Below are positions 1-6,576 of a stretch of DNA of 33,300 bases, piece by piece (position 1 is the first letter of the stretch; each line of letters starts with the position of its first letter). Origin of the DNA: an uncultured Oscillospiraceae bacterium (GTDB lineage: Bacteria; Bacillota; Clostridia; Oscillospirales; Oscillospiraceae); NCBI GenBank assembly GCA_934646175.1, contig CAKUEI010000005.1, positions 1-33,300 on the forward strand. Direction: 5' to 3'. The notes under the pieces were generated by a model. It had not been told where the DNA came from. It made no database searches and saw only the letters and a list, made by a program, of their open reading frames with translations. A program made the position numbers and the translations under genes.

Positions 1-444
1 GGCAACGCCGACGCCACGGACGAGGAAATGATCCGCGTCTGCAAACTGGCTCAGGCCGACCCCTTCATCGAGGAATTCCCCGATAAGTACGACACCTATA
101 TCGAGCAGGGCGGCTCCAACGTTTCCGGCGGCCAGAAGCAGCGCCTGTGCATCGCCCGGGCCCTGCTGAAAAAGCCCAAGATCTTGATCCTGGACGACTC
201 CACCTCCGCCGTGGACACCAAGACCGATGCCCTCATCCGGAAGGCCTTCGCGGAAGAGATCCCGGACACCACCAAATTCATCATCGCTCAGCGCATCTCC
301 TCCATTGAAGATGCAGACAAAATCCTGGTGATGGACGGCGGCGAGATCGCCGCCATGGGCACCCACGAAGAGCTGCTGAAAACCTGCGAGATCTACCGCG
401 AGATCTACGAATCCCAGACGAAGGAGGGAAACGACGATGAATAA
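1..444 (+). CDS. ABC exporter half-transporter, C-terminal part (degenerate ATPase subunit)
   Basis: This is the 3' end of a gene that begins before the window; the frame is open from base 1. The 147 visible residues are the second half of an ABC nucleotide-binding domain. The signature VSGGQKQR is intact. The Walker B segment reads LILDDSTS, so the catalytic Glu is Asp, and the switch His is replaced by Gln (IIAQRIS instead of IAHR). These two changes are typical of the degenerate-site subunit of heterodimeric exporters such as BmrC/BmrD or TM287/288. The stop overlaps the start of the next gene by 8 bases, so the two subunits are almost certainly co-translated. The exported substrate cannot be told from the sequence. 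Confidence 0.93.
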   Translation, partial: GNADATDEEMIRVCKLAQADPFIEEFPDKYDTYIEQGGSNVSGGQKQRLCIARALLKKPKILILDDSTSAVDTKTDALIRKAFAEEIPDTTKFIIAQRISSIEDADKILVMDGGEIAAMGTHEELLKTCEIYREIYESQTKEGNDDE

Positions 445-2326
445 AAAAGGAAAAGGCGGCCCCGGTCTGAAGAATGCAGGCAAGACCCTCCGCCGGCTGA
501 TGAATTATGTGGGCACCGGGTATAAGGTCCGCTTCATTCTGGTGCTGGTGTGCATTTTCCTCAGCGCCATCGCCGGTGTGGCCGGTTCCCTGTTCCTGGG
601 CACCCTGATCGACGATTATATCACCCCCCTCATCGGCTCCGCGGCCCCCAACTTCGCCCCCCTGCTCCGCGCGCTTGTTACCATGGGCTGCGTCTATCTG
701 GTGGGTATTCTCTGCTCCTACGCCTATAACCGCAACATGGTCGTGGTCTCTCAGGGCGTGCAGAAAAAGGTCCGTGACGACCTGTTCGCCCACATGCAGA
801 CTCTTCCCATCAAGTATTTTGACACTCACGCCCACGGCGATGTCATGAGCGTTTACACCAACGACGTGGACTCCCTGCGCCAGATGCTCTCCCAGAGCGT
901 GCCCCAGATGTTCAACTCCGGCATGATGATCGTGGCCACCTTCATCGGCATGCTCATTACCAACATCCCCCTGACCATCGTGGTCATCGTCTGCGTATTC
1001 CTCATGATGTTCGTCACCAAGTTCATCGCCGGGCGCAGCGGCCGCTATTTCATCAGCCAGCAGCGCACCCTGGGCGCCCTGAACGGCTATATCGAAGAGA
1101 TGATCAACGGCCAGAAGGTGGTCAAGGTCTTCTGCCACGAGGAAGAGGCCAAAGAGGGCTTTGACAAGGTGAACGATGCCATGTTCGAAAGTGCCGACAA
1201 GGCCCACACCTATGCCAGCATCCTCATGCCCATCATGGTCAACATCGGCAACATCCAGTACGTCATCGTGGCCATGGCCGGCGGCGCGCTGGCCCTCAAC
1301 GGCATCGGCTCCATCACCCTGGGCACCATCGCAACCTTCCTTCAGCTGTCCAAGAGCTTTACCAACCCTATCAACCAGATCTCCCAGCAGTTCAACTCCG
1401 TCCTCATGGCTCTGGCAGGCGCCGAGCGTATCTTCAACCTGATGGATGAGGCACCGGAGGAGGACCACGGCACCGTCACGCTGGTGAACGCCACTTATGA
1501 CCAGAACGGCGAGTTGACAGAATCCGCCAGCCGCACCAACACCTGGGCCTGGAAGGTCCCCCAGGAAGACGGTTCCTTCCGGTATGTAAAGCTCGCCGGC
1601 GACGTGCGCTTTGACCACGTGGACTTTGCCTATGAAGAGGGCAAGACCATCCTGCATGACATCTCCCTCTTCGCAAAGCCCGGCCAGAAGCTGGCCTTTG
1701 TGGGCGCCACCGGTGCCGGGAAAACTACCATCACCAATCTGGTCAACCGGTTCTACGACATTGCCGACGGCAAGATCCACTACGACGGCATCAGCATCAA
1801 CGACATCCGCAAGCCTGACCTGCGCCGCAGCCTGGGCATCGTCCTGCAGGACACCAACCTCTTTACCGGCACCGTGCGGGAAAACATCCGCTACGGCAAC
1901 CTGAACGCCACGGATGAAGAGGTCGAGGTGGCCGCCAAGCTGGCCAACGCGGACGACTTCATCCGCCGCCTCCCCCAGGGGTACGACACCATGCTCACCG
2001 GCAACGGCGCCAACCTCAGCCAGGGCCAGCGTCAGCTGCTGGCCATCGCCCGCGCCGCCGTGGCCGATCCCCCGGTCATGATCCTGGATGAGGCCACCTC
2101 CTCCATCGACACTCGCACTGAGGCTCTCGTCCAGCAGGGTATGGACGCGCTAATGTCCGGCCGCACGGTCTTCGTCATCGCTCACCGGCTCTCCACCGTC
2201 CGTAATTCCAACGCGATCATCGTGCTGGATCACGGACATATTGTGGAGCGTGGCGACCATGACGACCTTATCCGTCAGCACGGCATCTATTATCAGCTTT
2301 ACACCGGCGCATTTGAGCTGGAGTAA
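437..2326 (+). CDS. ABC exporter half-transporter (catalytic subunit), TMD-NBD
   Basis: A 629-residue membrane export ATPase. Residues ~30-340 form a six-helix ABC exporter membrane domain. A ~40-residue insertion rich in Thr, Glu and Trp separates it from the nucleotide-binding domain. Walker A (GATGAGKT) lies near residue 423, the signature LSQGQRQ near 527, Walker B ILDEATSS with the catalytic Glu near 550, and an intact switch IAHRLS near 580. With the degenerate partner encoded just upstream it should form a heterodimer with one canonical ATP site. Multidrug or lipid export is the usual role of the family, but the substrate is unknown. Two inverted repeats follow the stop. Confidence 0.94.
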   Translation: MNKKGKGGPGLKNAGKTLRRLMNYVGTGYKVRFILVLVCIFLSAIAGVAGSLFLGTLIDDYITPLIGSAAPNFAPLLRALVTMGCVYLVGILCSYAYNRNMVVVSQGVQKKVRDDLFAHMQTLPIKYFDTHAHGDVMSVYTNDVDSLRQMLSQSVPQMFNSGMMIVATFIGMLITNIPLTIVVIVCVFLMMFVTKFIAGRSGRYFISQQRTLGALNGYIEEMINGQKVVKVFCHEEEAKEGFDKVNDAMFESADKAHTYASILMPIMVNIGNIQYVIVAMAGGALALNGIGSITLGTIATFLQLSKSFTNPINQISQQFNSVLMALAGAERIFNLMDEAPEEDHGTVTLVNATYDQNGELTESASRTNTWAWKVPQEDGSFRYVKLAGDVRFDHVDFAYEEGKTILHDISLFAKPGQKLAFVGATGAGKTTITNLVNRFYDIADGKIHYDGISINDIRKPDLRRSLGIVLQDTNLFTGTVRENIRYGNLNATDEEVEVAAKLANADDFIRRLPQGYDTMLTGNGANLSQGQRQLLAIARAAVADPPVMILDEATSSIDTRTEALVQQGMDALMSGRTVFVIAHRLSTVRNSNAIIVLDHGHIVERGDHDDLIRQHGIYYQLYTGAFELE

Positions 2327-2349
2327 GGATATAAAGGACAGACCACAGC

Positions 2350-2400
2350 AAAACAGCAGGAGGGCACACCCGTACGGGTGCGCCCTCCTGCTGTTTTGGC
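2350..2400 (+). terminator. Intrinsic terminator of the ABC exporter operon
   Basis: A 22-bp inverted repeat with one mismatch: left arm 2350-2371, loop GTAC, right arm 2376-2397. It ends in TGTTTTGG and starts 23 bases after the exporter stop codon. The A-run on the left arm makes it usable on both strands. Confidence 0.8.
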
Positions 2401-2403
2401 GTA

Positions 2404-2447
2404 AAAGAACCCCGGCAGCCCTTGCACAATGGCTGCCGGGGTTCTTT
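2404..2447 (-). terminator. Intrinsic terminator of the thioesterase operon
   Basis: A perfect 17-bp inverted repeat (2404-2420 with 2431-2447, 10-base loop). It directly abuts the thioesterase stop codon and is followed on the minus strand by a short T-rich tract. Two separate terminators therefore divide the convergent units. Confidence 0.75.
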
Positions 2448-3184
2448 CAGTTCAGCTTGGAGCGCTTCAGCACCGCTGTGAACCGGTTTTTGCCCTCTTT
2501 ATCCTGCCCCAGGACGAAGCCGCCGTCCTCATGGCTGCCGGTCAGCAGCTCCAGCGTCTCACCGCACTGGCACTCCGAAAGGTAGCACACCTGCCACTCG
2601 CTGACGTACTCCTCCTTCGTCATATGCTCCAGATGCAGCGCGTCGCAGGCGAAGTCGGCATAGTGAATGTTGTTCACATGGCCGTTGATGTCCGTATCGC
2701 TGTAGTAGAGCTTCCGCTCGTCCGTTTTTTCCAGCTTGTCCGGATGGCGGAGGTTTGCGATGGTCTTTTCCTTGCACCGCTCGCCCCCGGCGTTTACCTT
2801 GCTGCACTCCTCGATGCTTGACATGCGCATCAGCTTCCGGTCGCTCAGGCTGGCCAGCACCCAGATGGACACCGCCTCGCCCACGTTCTCTCCATCCACC
2901 GTCAGGTCAAAATCCCGGTAAAGGGACGCACCCTTTCCGTCCCGGTGCCAGGTGGTTACGGTAAGGTGTTCGCCGAAGCGCAGCGGCCGCTTCAGGGAGA
3001 CCCAGATACGCACCAGCATCCAGAAGCAGCTGTATTTGGCCACCACCCGGTCCCGGTCCACCTTCATCTCCACCGAGGCTTCCACCGCTGCCTCCTGCAA
3101 ATATCCCAGCACGGCGGAAGGCCGGGCTTGATTCCGGTTGTCCACGTCCCGGGAGTCCACCATGAATTCATAATTCAGTTCCAT
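2447..3184 (-). CDS. Acyl-ACP thioesterase (FatA/FatB family)
   Basis: A 245-residue protein that should hydrolyse acyl-ACP to free fatty acid in the cytoplasm. It has the double hot-dog layout of bacterial acyl-ACP thioesterases. The N-terminal half carries an NRNQARPSAVLGYLQEAA segment. The second half carries the family signature around YSDTDINGHVNNIHYADF, whose Asn and His are the conserved active-site positions in the plant FatA/FatB family. Length fits the bacterial members. It begins 3 bases after the stop of the cysteine-rich protein, so the two form an operon. Chain-length preference cannot be judged from sequence. Confidence 0.88.
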   Translation of the reverse strand: MELNYEFMVDSRDVDNRNQARPSAVLGYLQEAAVEASVEMKVDRDRVVAKYSCFWMLVRIWVSLKRPLRFGEHLTVTTWHRDGKGASLYRDFDLTVDGENVGEAVSIWVLASLSDRKLMRMSSIEECSKVNAGGERCKEKTIANLRHPDKLEKTDERKLYYSDTDINGHVNNIHYADFACDALHLEHMTKEEYVSEWQVCYLSECQCGETLELLTGSHEDGGFVLGQDKEGKNRFTAVLKRSKLN

Positions 3185-3187
3185 CGT

Positions 3188-3817
3188 TTACCCCTTTTTT
3201 CTTCCCTGAATGGTCAGGGTCATCTTACAGCAGATGGCGTCCAGATCGTCCGCTGTGGCCGCGGGAATGCGCATGGTGGCTCCGCAGTCGGGGCAACTCA
3301 GCTCCACGGCGTTATAGCCCACCTTTACGCGGCAACCCTTGCCGCCGCAGGCGCAGCCCACGCCGCCGCGCTTGATGATATCCCGCACCTCGGACAATAC
3401 CTCGTGCATGATGATGTCGTTCTGAAAGGTACCCGGCTCTTCCTGGGCCTTTTCCAGCTGCTCCAGCGTTTCCTTCAGGCGGGCAGCCTGCTTGCGCACC
3501 AGTCCTTCCTCGCCGATGTAGCAGCAGTCCACCCCACGCTGCACGCAGGAGCAGACGATCAGCTTTTCGTCGCAGAAGGTATGAGCGTCAAAGGTGCCCT
3601 TGTGCCCCTCGCCGCAGAAGGCGCAGGGAATGGCCACCGTGGCCGTCCGTTGGTCCAGCTCGATATGCACGGCAGAGCCGCCGCAGGTGCATTTCACGTC
3701 GGTAGGCTCCGCCATCAGGGCAAAAATGCTGCGTTCCGCCAGCACGATCTGGCGGCACTTCGGGCACAAATAGGCAATGGTTCGTTTGGTTTCACTGCTC
3801 AAAGGGCTTCTCCCCAT
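3188..3817 (-). CDS. Cysteine-rich zinc-ribbon protein of unknown function
   Basis: A 209-residue cytosolic protein with 18 cysteines, mostly arranged as CxxC-like knuckles. CPKC lies near residue 18, followed by a CTCGG, CAFCGEGH, CSC, a CACGGKGC cluster and a C-terminal CPDC. A helical, Glu/Gln-rich linker (~105-140) separates an N-terminal and a C-terminal zinc-ribbon region. No catalytic motif is visible. Several structural zincs and a nucleic-acid or protein-binding role are plausible but inferred. It is the first gene of the unit with the thioesterase. There is no good Shine-Dalgarno; a GC hairpin lies immediately upstream of the start. Confidence 0.75.
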   Translation of the reverse strand: MGRSPLSSETKRTIAYLCPKCRQIVLAERSIFALMAEPTDVKCTCGGSAVHIELDQRTATVAIPCAFCGEGHKGTFDAHTFCDEKLIVCSCVQRGVDCCYIGEEGLVRKQAARLKETLEQLEKAQEEPGTFQNDIIMHEVLSEVRDIIKRGGVGCACGGKGCRVKVGYNAVELSCPDCGATMRIPAATADDLDAICCKMTLTIQGRKKG

Positions 3818-3823
3818 TCTGTT

Positions 3824-3846
3824 CCGCCCGATAGGGCGGCTTTTTG
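3824..3846. other. Hairpin between divergent genes (5' leader of minus-strand unit, or plus-strand terminator)
   Basis: A CCGCCC-GATA-GGGCGG hairpin (3824-3839) is followed on the plus strand by CTTTTTG, as in an intrinsic terminator, yet no plus-strand gene precedes it. On the minus strand it falls between the predicted transcription start and the ATG at 3817. Its GGGCGG arm lies where the ribosome-binding site should be. Confidence 0.55.
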
Positions 3847-3856
3847 TTTGTGTTTG

Positions 3857-3885
3857 ATTATACCTTATCCCCGCCGTTTTTTCCA
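3857..3885 (-). promoter_or_regulatory. Sigma-A type promoter for the zinc-ribbon/thioesterase unit
   Basis: On the minus strand, TATAAT (3857-3862) is preceded by TGGAAA (3880-3885) with a 17-base spacer. The -10 is perfect and the -35 matches four of six. It lies about 40 bases upstream of the zinc-ribbon start. Confidence 0.6.
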
Positions 3886-3962
3886 GCGCGCGCCGGGATT
3901 TTTTCGTTCTTTCTCATACTTTTTTCCACACAGGGCACCCTATGGAAAAAGGAGCGATGAAC

Positions 3963-5000
3963 GTGAACGAAAACCGCTTGGGCCGCCGCACCCTTCTCTT
4001 CCCCTCCGCGCCCTCCGTGCTGGGCTTTGCCTCCGCCGCCGGAAAGAAAGAGGGGGAAGGCCCTCTTTCCGCCTTTTTTGACTATGTGGACAAAGACGAC
4101 ACCTTTGGCGAAAACAGCTGGGAAAAGTCCGAGACTGCCCTGCAGCAGCGCGCCATCCGCACCGCCCTTTCCAAGGCAAACCGCACGCCGGAGGAGCTGC
4201 AGCTGCTTTTCGCCGGCGACCTTTTGAATCAGTGCATCGGCTCGTCCTATGCCGCGCGGGGGATCGCCGCGCCATTTCTCGGGCTGTACGGTGCCTGCTC
4301 CACCATGGCGGAGTCCCTGCTGCTCTCCGCCATGGCGGTGGACGGCGGCTATGCGGCCCTGGCCGCGGCAGCGGCCTCCTCCCACTTCTGCACGGCGGAA
4401 CGGCAGTACCGCACGCCGCTGGAATACGGCGGCCAGCGCACCCCCACCGCCCAGTGGACGGTCACCGGCGCGGGGGCCGTTCTCCTCGGCCCGGACGGCC
4501 CGGGGCCGTATGTCACCTGCGCCACCGTTGGAATTGTACAGGATAAGGGCATTCAGGACGCCAACAATATGGGCGCCGCCATGGCTCCCGCCGCTTATGA
4601 CACCCTGAAGTCCCACTTTGCCGACACCGGTCTTTCCCCTTTCGATTATGACCTTATTGTCACCGGCGATCTGGGCAGTCTGGGCATGGGCATCGTCGCC
4701 GATTTCTTCCGGAAAGACGGCCGCCCCCTGGGGGATACCTATCAGGACTGCGGCGTTTTGATCTTCGACCCAGAAAAGCAGGACGTTCACTGCGGCGGTT
4801 CCGGCTGCGGCTGCTCCGCCTCGGTTCTGGGCGGCTATCTGCTGCGGGGAATGCGCGCCGGGCGCTGGAACCGGGTCCTTTTCTGCGGCACTGGTGCCCT
4901 CCACTCCCCCGTTTCCGTCCAGCAGGGGGAGAGCATCCCCGGCATCTGTCACGCTGTGGTCCTGCAAACTGCACGCCCCGCCCCCGGGGCATTTCGCTGA
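3963..5000 (+). CDS. spoVAD: Stage V sporulation protein AD (SpoVAD)
   Basis: A thiolase-fold sporulation protein that in Bacillus binds dipicolinic acid and takes part in DPA uptake into the spore. The family pattern KEGEGPL...FDYV..D...G..SWEKSE near the N-terminus and the Cys-containing LYGACSTMAESL block are evident, as is YDLIVTGDLGSLG in the C-terminal half. Three starts compete: ATG 3942 has no ribosome-binding site, ATG 3957 lies 2 bases from AAAGGAG (3948-3954), and GTG 3963 lies 8 bases from it. The GTG gives the N-terminus closest to the family. spoVAE follows after 14 bases. Expected expression is in the forespore; no convincing sigma-G promoter was seen. Confidence 0.92.
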   Translation: MNENRLGRRTLLFPSAPSVLGFASAAGKKEGEGPLSAFFDYVDKDDTFGENSWEKSETALQQRAIRTALSKANRTPEELQLLFAGDLLNQCIGSSYAARGIAAPFLGLYGACSTMAESLLLSAMAVDGGYAALAAAAASSHFCTAERQYRTPLEYGGQRTPTAQWTVTGAGAVLLGPDGPGPYVTCATVGIVQDKGIQDANNMGAAMAPAAYDTLKSHFADTGLSPFDYDLIVTGDLGSLGMGIVADFFRKDGRPLGDTYQDCGVLIFDPEKQDVHCGGSGCGCSASVLGGYLLRGMRAGRWNRVLFCGTGALHSPVSVQQGESIPGICHAVVLQTARPAPGAFR

Positions 5001-5014
5001 AAGGAGTTCTCCCT

Positions 5015-5383
5015 ATGGAGCTTGCCTCTTCCCTTCTCCGTGCCTTTCTGGTGGGCGGTGTTCTCTGCCTCATCGGTCAGGTGCTCATTGACAAAACCAG
5101 CCTCACCCCCGCCCGCATTCTGGTGCTCTATGTGGTCTCCGGTGTTATTCTCAGCGCGCTGGGACTTTATCAGCCTCTTGCTGACTTCGCTGGGGCCGGG
5201 GCCACCGTTCCCCTCACCGGATTCGGGCATCTGCTGGCCAAAGGCGTCCGCGAGGCCGTGGCGGAAAGCGGCCTCCTCGGCGCCCTCAGCGGCGGCATCA
5301 CTGCCGCTTCCGCCGGGATCACCGCCGCCATTTTCTTCGGCCTTCTGGCGGCCCTGTTCTTCCGCTCCCGCAGAAAGCGGTAA
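5015..5383 (+). CDS. spoVAE: Stage V sporulation protein AE (SpoVAE)
   Basis: A 122-residue, very hydrophobic protein with about four membrane segments (roughly 5-25, 33-52, 80-100, 98-117) and a basic C-terminus (RSRRKR). It matches the SpoVAE (SpoVAEb) family: GVLCLIGQVLIDKTSLTPARI near the N-terminus and LTGFGHLLAKGV in the middle. It is part of the inner-membrane channel that moves dipicolinic acid during spore formation and germination. AAGGAG at 5001-5006 sits 8 bases before the ATG. spoVAC, which normally precedes spoVAD, is not in the window. Confidence 0.92.
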   Translation: MELASSLLRAFLVGGVLCLIGQVLIDKTSLTPARILVLYVVSGVILSALGLYQPLADFAGAGATVPLTGFGHLLAKGVREAVAESGLLGALSGGITAASAGITAAIFFGLLAALFFRSRRKR

Positions 5384-5399
5384 ACCGCTTTTCCCCGAC

Positions 5400-5440
5400 A
5401 AGGGGGCGCTGCCGCCGGGCAGCGCCCCCTTTTCGTCTTT
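5400..5440 (+). terminator. Intrinsic terminator after spoVAE
   Basis: A perfect 14-bp GC-rich stem (5400-5413 with 5418-5431), tetraloop GCCG, then TTCGTCTTTTTTTG. It separates the sporulation genes from the regulator downstream. Confidence 0.88.
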
Positions 5441-5454
5441 TTTTGTCCCGGAAG

Positions 5455-5483
5455 TAGACAACCCCTCTCTGCCGCGCTATAAT
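5455..5483 (+). promoter_or_regulatory. Near-consensus sigma-A promoter of the Crp/Fnr gene
   Basis: TAGACA (5455-5460), a 17-base spacer, then a perfect TATAAT (5478-5483). The predicted leader of ~33 bases holds AAAGGGAGG (5507-5514), 8 bases before the GTG start at 5523. No clear Crp-type dyad was found over this promoter. Confidence 0.8.
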
Positions 5484-5522
5484 AAAGGTAACTTACGGTA
5501 CAGACAAAGGGAGGCGGCTTAA

Positions 5523-6185
5523 GTGGACTATCATCGCTCCATTCCCGCCCTGTCTGACCGGTTATGGGCCATAGTGTCCGCCCAGGGGCGGCCGGTCTCT
5601 CTCCCGGCGGGGCACGTACTGTACGAGCAGAATGCCCCCAGCGGCGGATTTTTCTTCCTCCGCTCCGGTCAGGTGAAGGTCTCACACATTCTGGACGACG
5701 GCAATGAATCCATCGTAGCGCTGTACGGCCCACGCGATCTGGTGGGGGAAGCCTCCGCCCTCCAGCGGGACAGCAGTCCCGCTGCCATCGCCATGACAGA
5801 AGTCACCGCCTGGCTGCTCACCGCCGAACAGGCGGACGCGCTGCTGGCGTCCGAGCCGGAATTTGCCCGCTATCTGGTGGCCATGCTGGCCTATAAGCTC
5901 CGTATGGCCAATGCCCACCTCTGCACCGTCACCGGCAAACGGGGGGACGCCAAGCTGGCCGCCACCCTGCTTCTCCTGCCAGAGCTGGGCGTCCCGTGGG
6001 ATGGGGAGAACTGGTTTCTCATCACTCATGCGCAGCTTGCCTGCTTCACCGGGGCCACCCGGGCCAACACCACCCTGCTTCTGCGCCGTTTCTGCCGCAG
6101 CGGGCTGGTGGAGTCCCGCCGGGGCGGCCTCCGCATTTTAGATTTGTCCCGCCTGCGGGATCTGTCGGAAGGAGCTTCCTTATGA
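5523..6185 (+). CDS. Crp/Fnr family transcriptional regulator
   Basis: A 220-residue one-component regulator. Residues ~15-120 form a cyclic-nucleotide-binding-type beta barrel (LPAGHVLYEQNAPSGGFFFLRSGQVKV, GPRDLVGEASAL). A long dimerisation helix follows (~115-140). The C-terminal winged helix (~150-220) carries ITHAQLACFTGATRANTTLLLRRF as the recognition region. No N-terminal cysteine cluster is present, so it is not an Fnr-type iron-sulfur oxygen sensor; the effector is unknown. Start is GTG, supported by a strong Shine-Dalgarno. Its stop overlaps the next start (ATGA), so the small membrane protein is translationally coupled. Confidence 0.9.
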   Translation: MDYHRSIPALSDRLWAIVSAQGRPVSLPAGHVLYEQNAPSGGFFFLRSGQVKVSHILDDGNESIVALYGPRDLVGEASALQRDSSPAAIAMTEVTAWLLTAEQADALLASEPEFARYLVAMLAYKLRMANAHLCTVTGKRGDAKLAATLLLLPELGVPWDGENWFLITHAQLACFTGATRANTTLLLRRFCRSGLVESRRGGLRILDLSRLRDLSEGASL

Positions 6186-6523
6186 AAACCAAACTGATCT
6201 TCATGGCCATTGACGCCTTGTGTATTGCCTTCACGGTCTCGCTGGGCTATACCTTTCACCGCTCCGGTGCCTTCGCCTCCCGCCTGATCCCCGGCTTCGG
6301 CCATAAGTCCGCGGAAGAGCGCGCCCGGTACAACGAAGAAGGTATGTGCCGTGAGGTGGCCGCTGCCCTCATTTTCTGTGCCGTCGCCTTTATCGTGGGC
6401 GTCATTCTGGACTCGATTCGCCCCGGGCTGGGACTGGCCATTGGTATTCTTCTCTCCGTGATCCGGCTGGCTTTGGTTCGGAAGCACTTCGCCAACGACT
6501 TTTCCTATTGGCTGAAGAAGTGA
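6182..6523 (+). CDS. Small integral membrane protein, DUF3784-like
   Basis: A 113-residue protein with three predicted membrane segments (about 5-24, 59-78 and 82-102). Between the first two lies a soluble stretch, GHKSAEERARYNEEGMCREV, which resembles the 'S.EE...YNE..LCR' pattern of DUF3784-type small membrane proteins of Firmicutes. That family link is by resemblance only. It shares a 4-base ATGA overlap with the Crp/Fnr regulator gene, so the two are probably functionally connected. The biochemical function is unknown. Confidence 0.75.
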   Translation: MKTKLIFMAIDALCIAFTVSLGYTFHRSGAFASRLIPGFGHKSAEERARYNEEGMCREVAAALIFCAVAFIVGVILDSIRPGLGLAIGILLSVIRLALVRKHFANDFSYWLKK

Positions 6524-6536
6524 CCTTTTCCAACCC

Positions 6537-6573
6537 AAAAGCCCCGTTCCGCTTTCGGCGGAACGGGGCTTTT
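6537..6573. terminator. Bidirectional intrinsic terminator
   Basis: A perfect 16-bp stem (6537-6552 with 6558-6573), loop TTTCG, with A-run and T-run on either side (TTTTCTTTTA on plus). It serves the regulator unit on plus and the flavin oxidoreductase, whose stop lies at 6577, on minus. Confidence 0.88.
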
Positions 6574-6576
6574 CTT

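Noticed and set aside
3915..3920. CATACT as a sigma-G -10 upstream of spoVAD
   Set aside because: No sigma-G-like -35 is found 17-18 bases upstream; the stretch there is CGCCGG.
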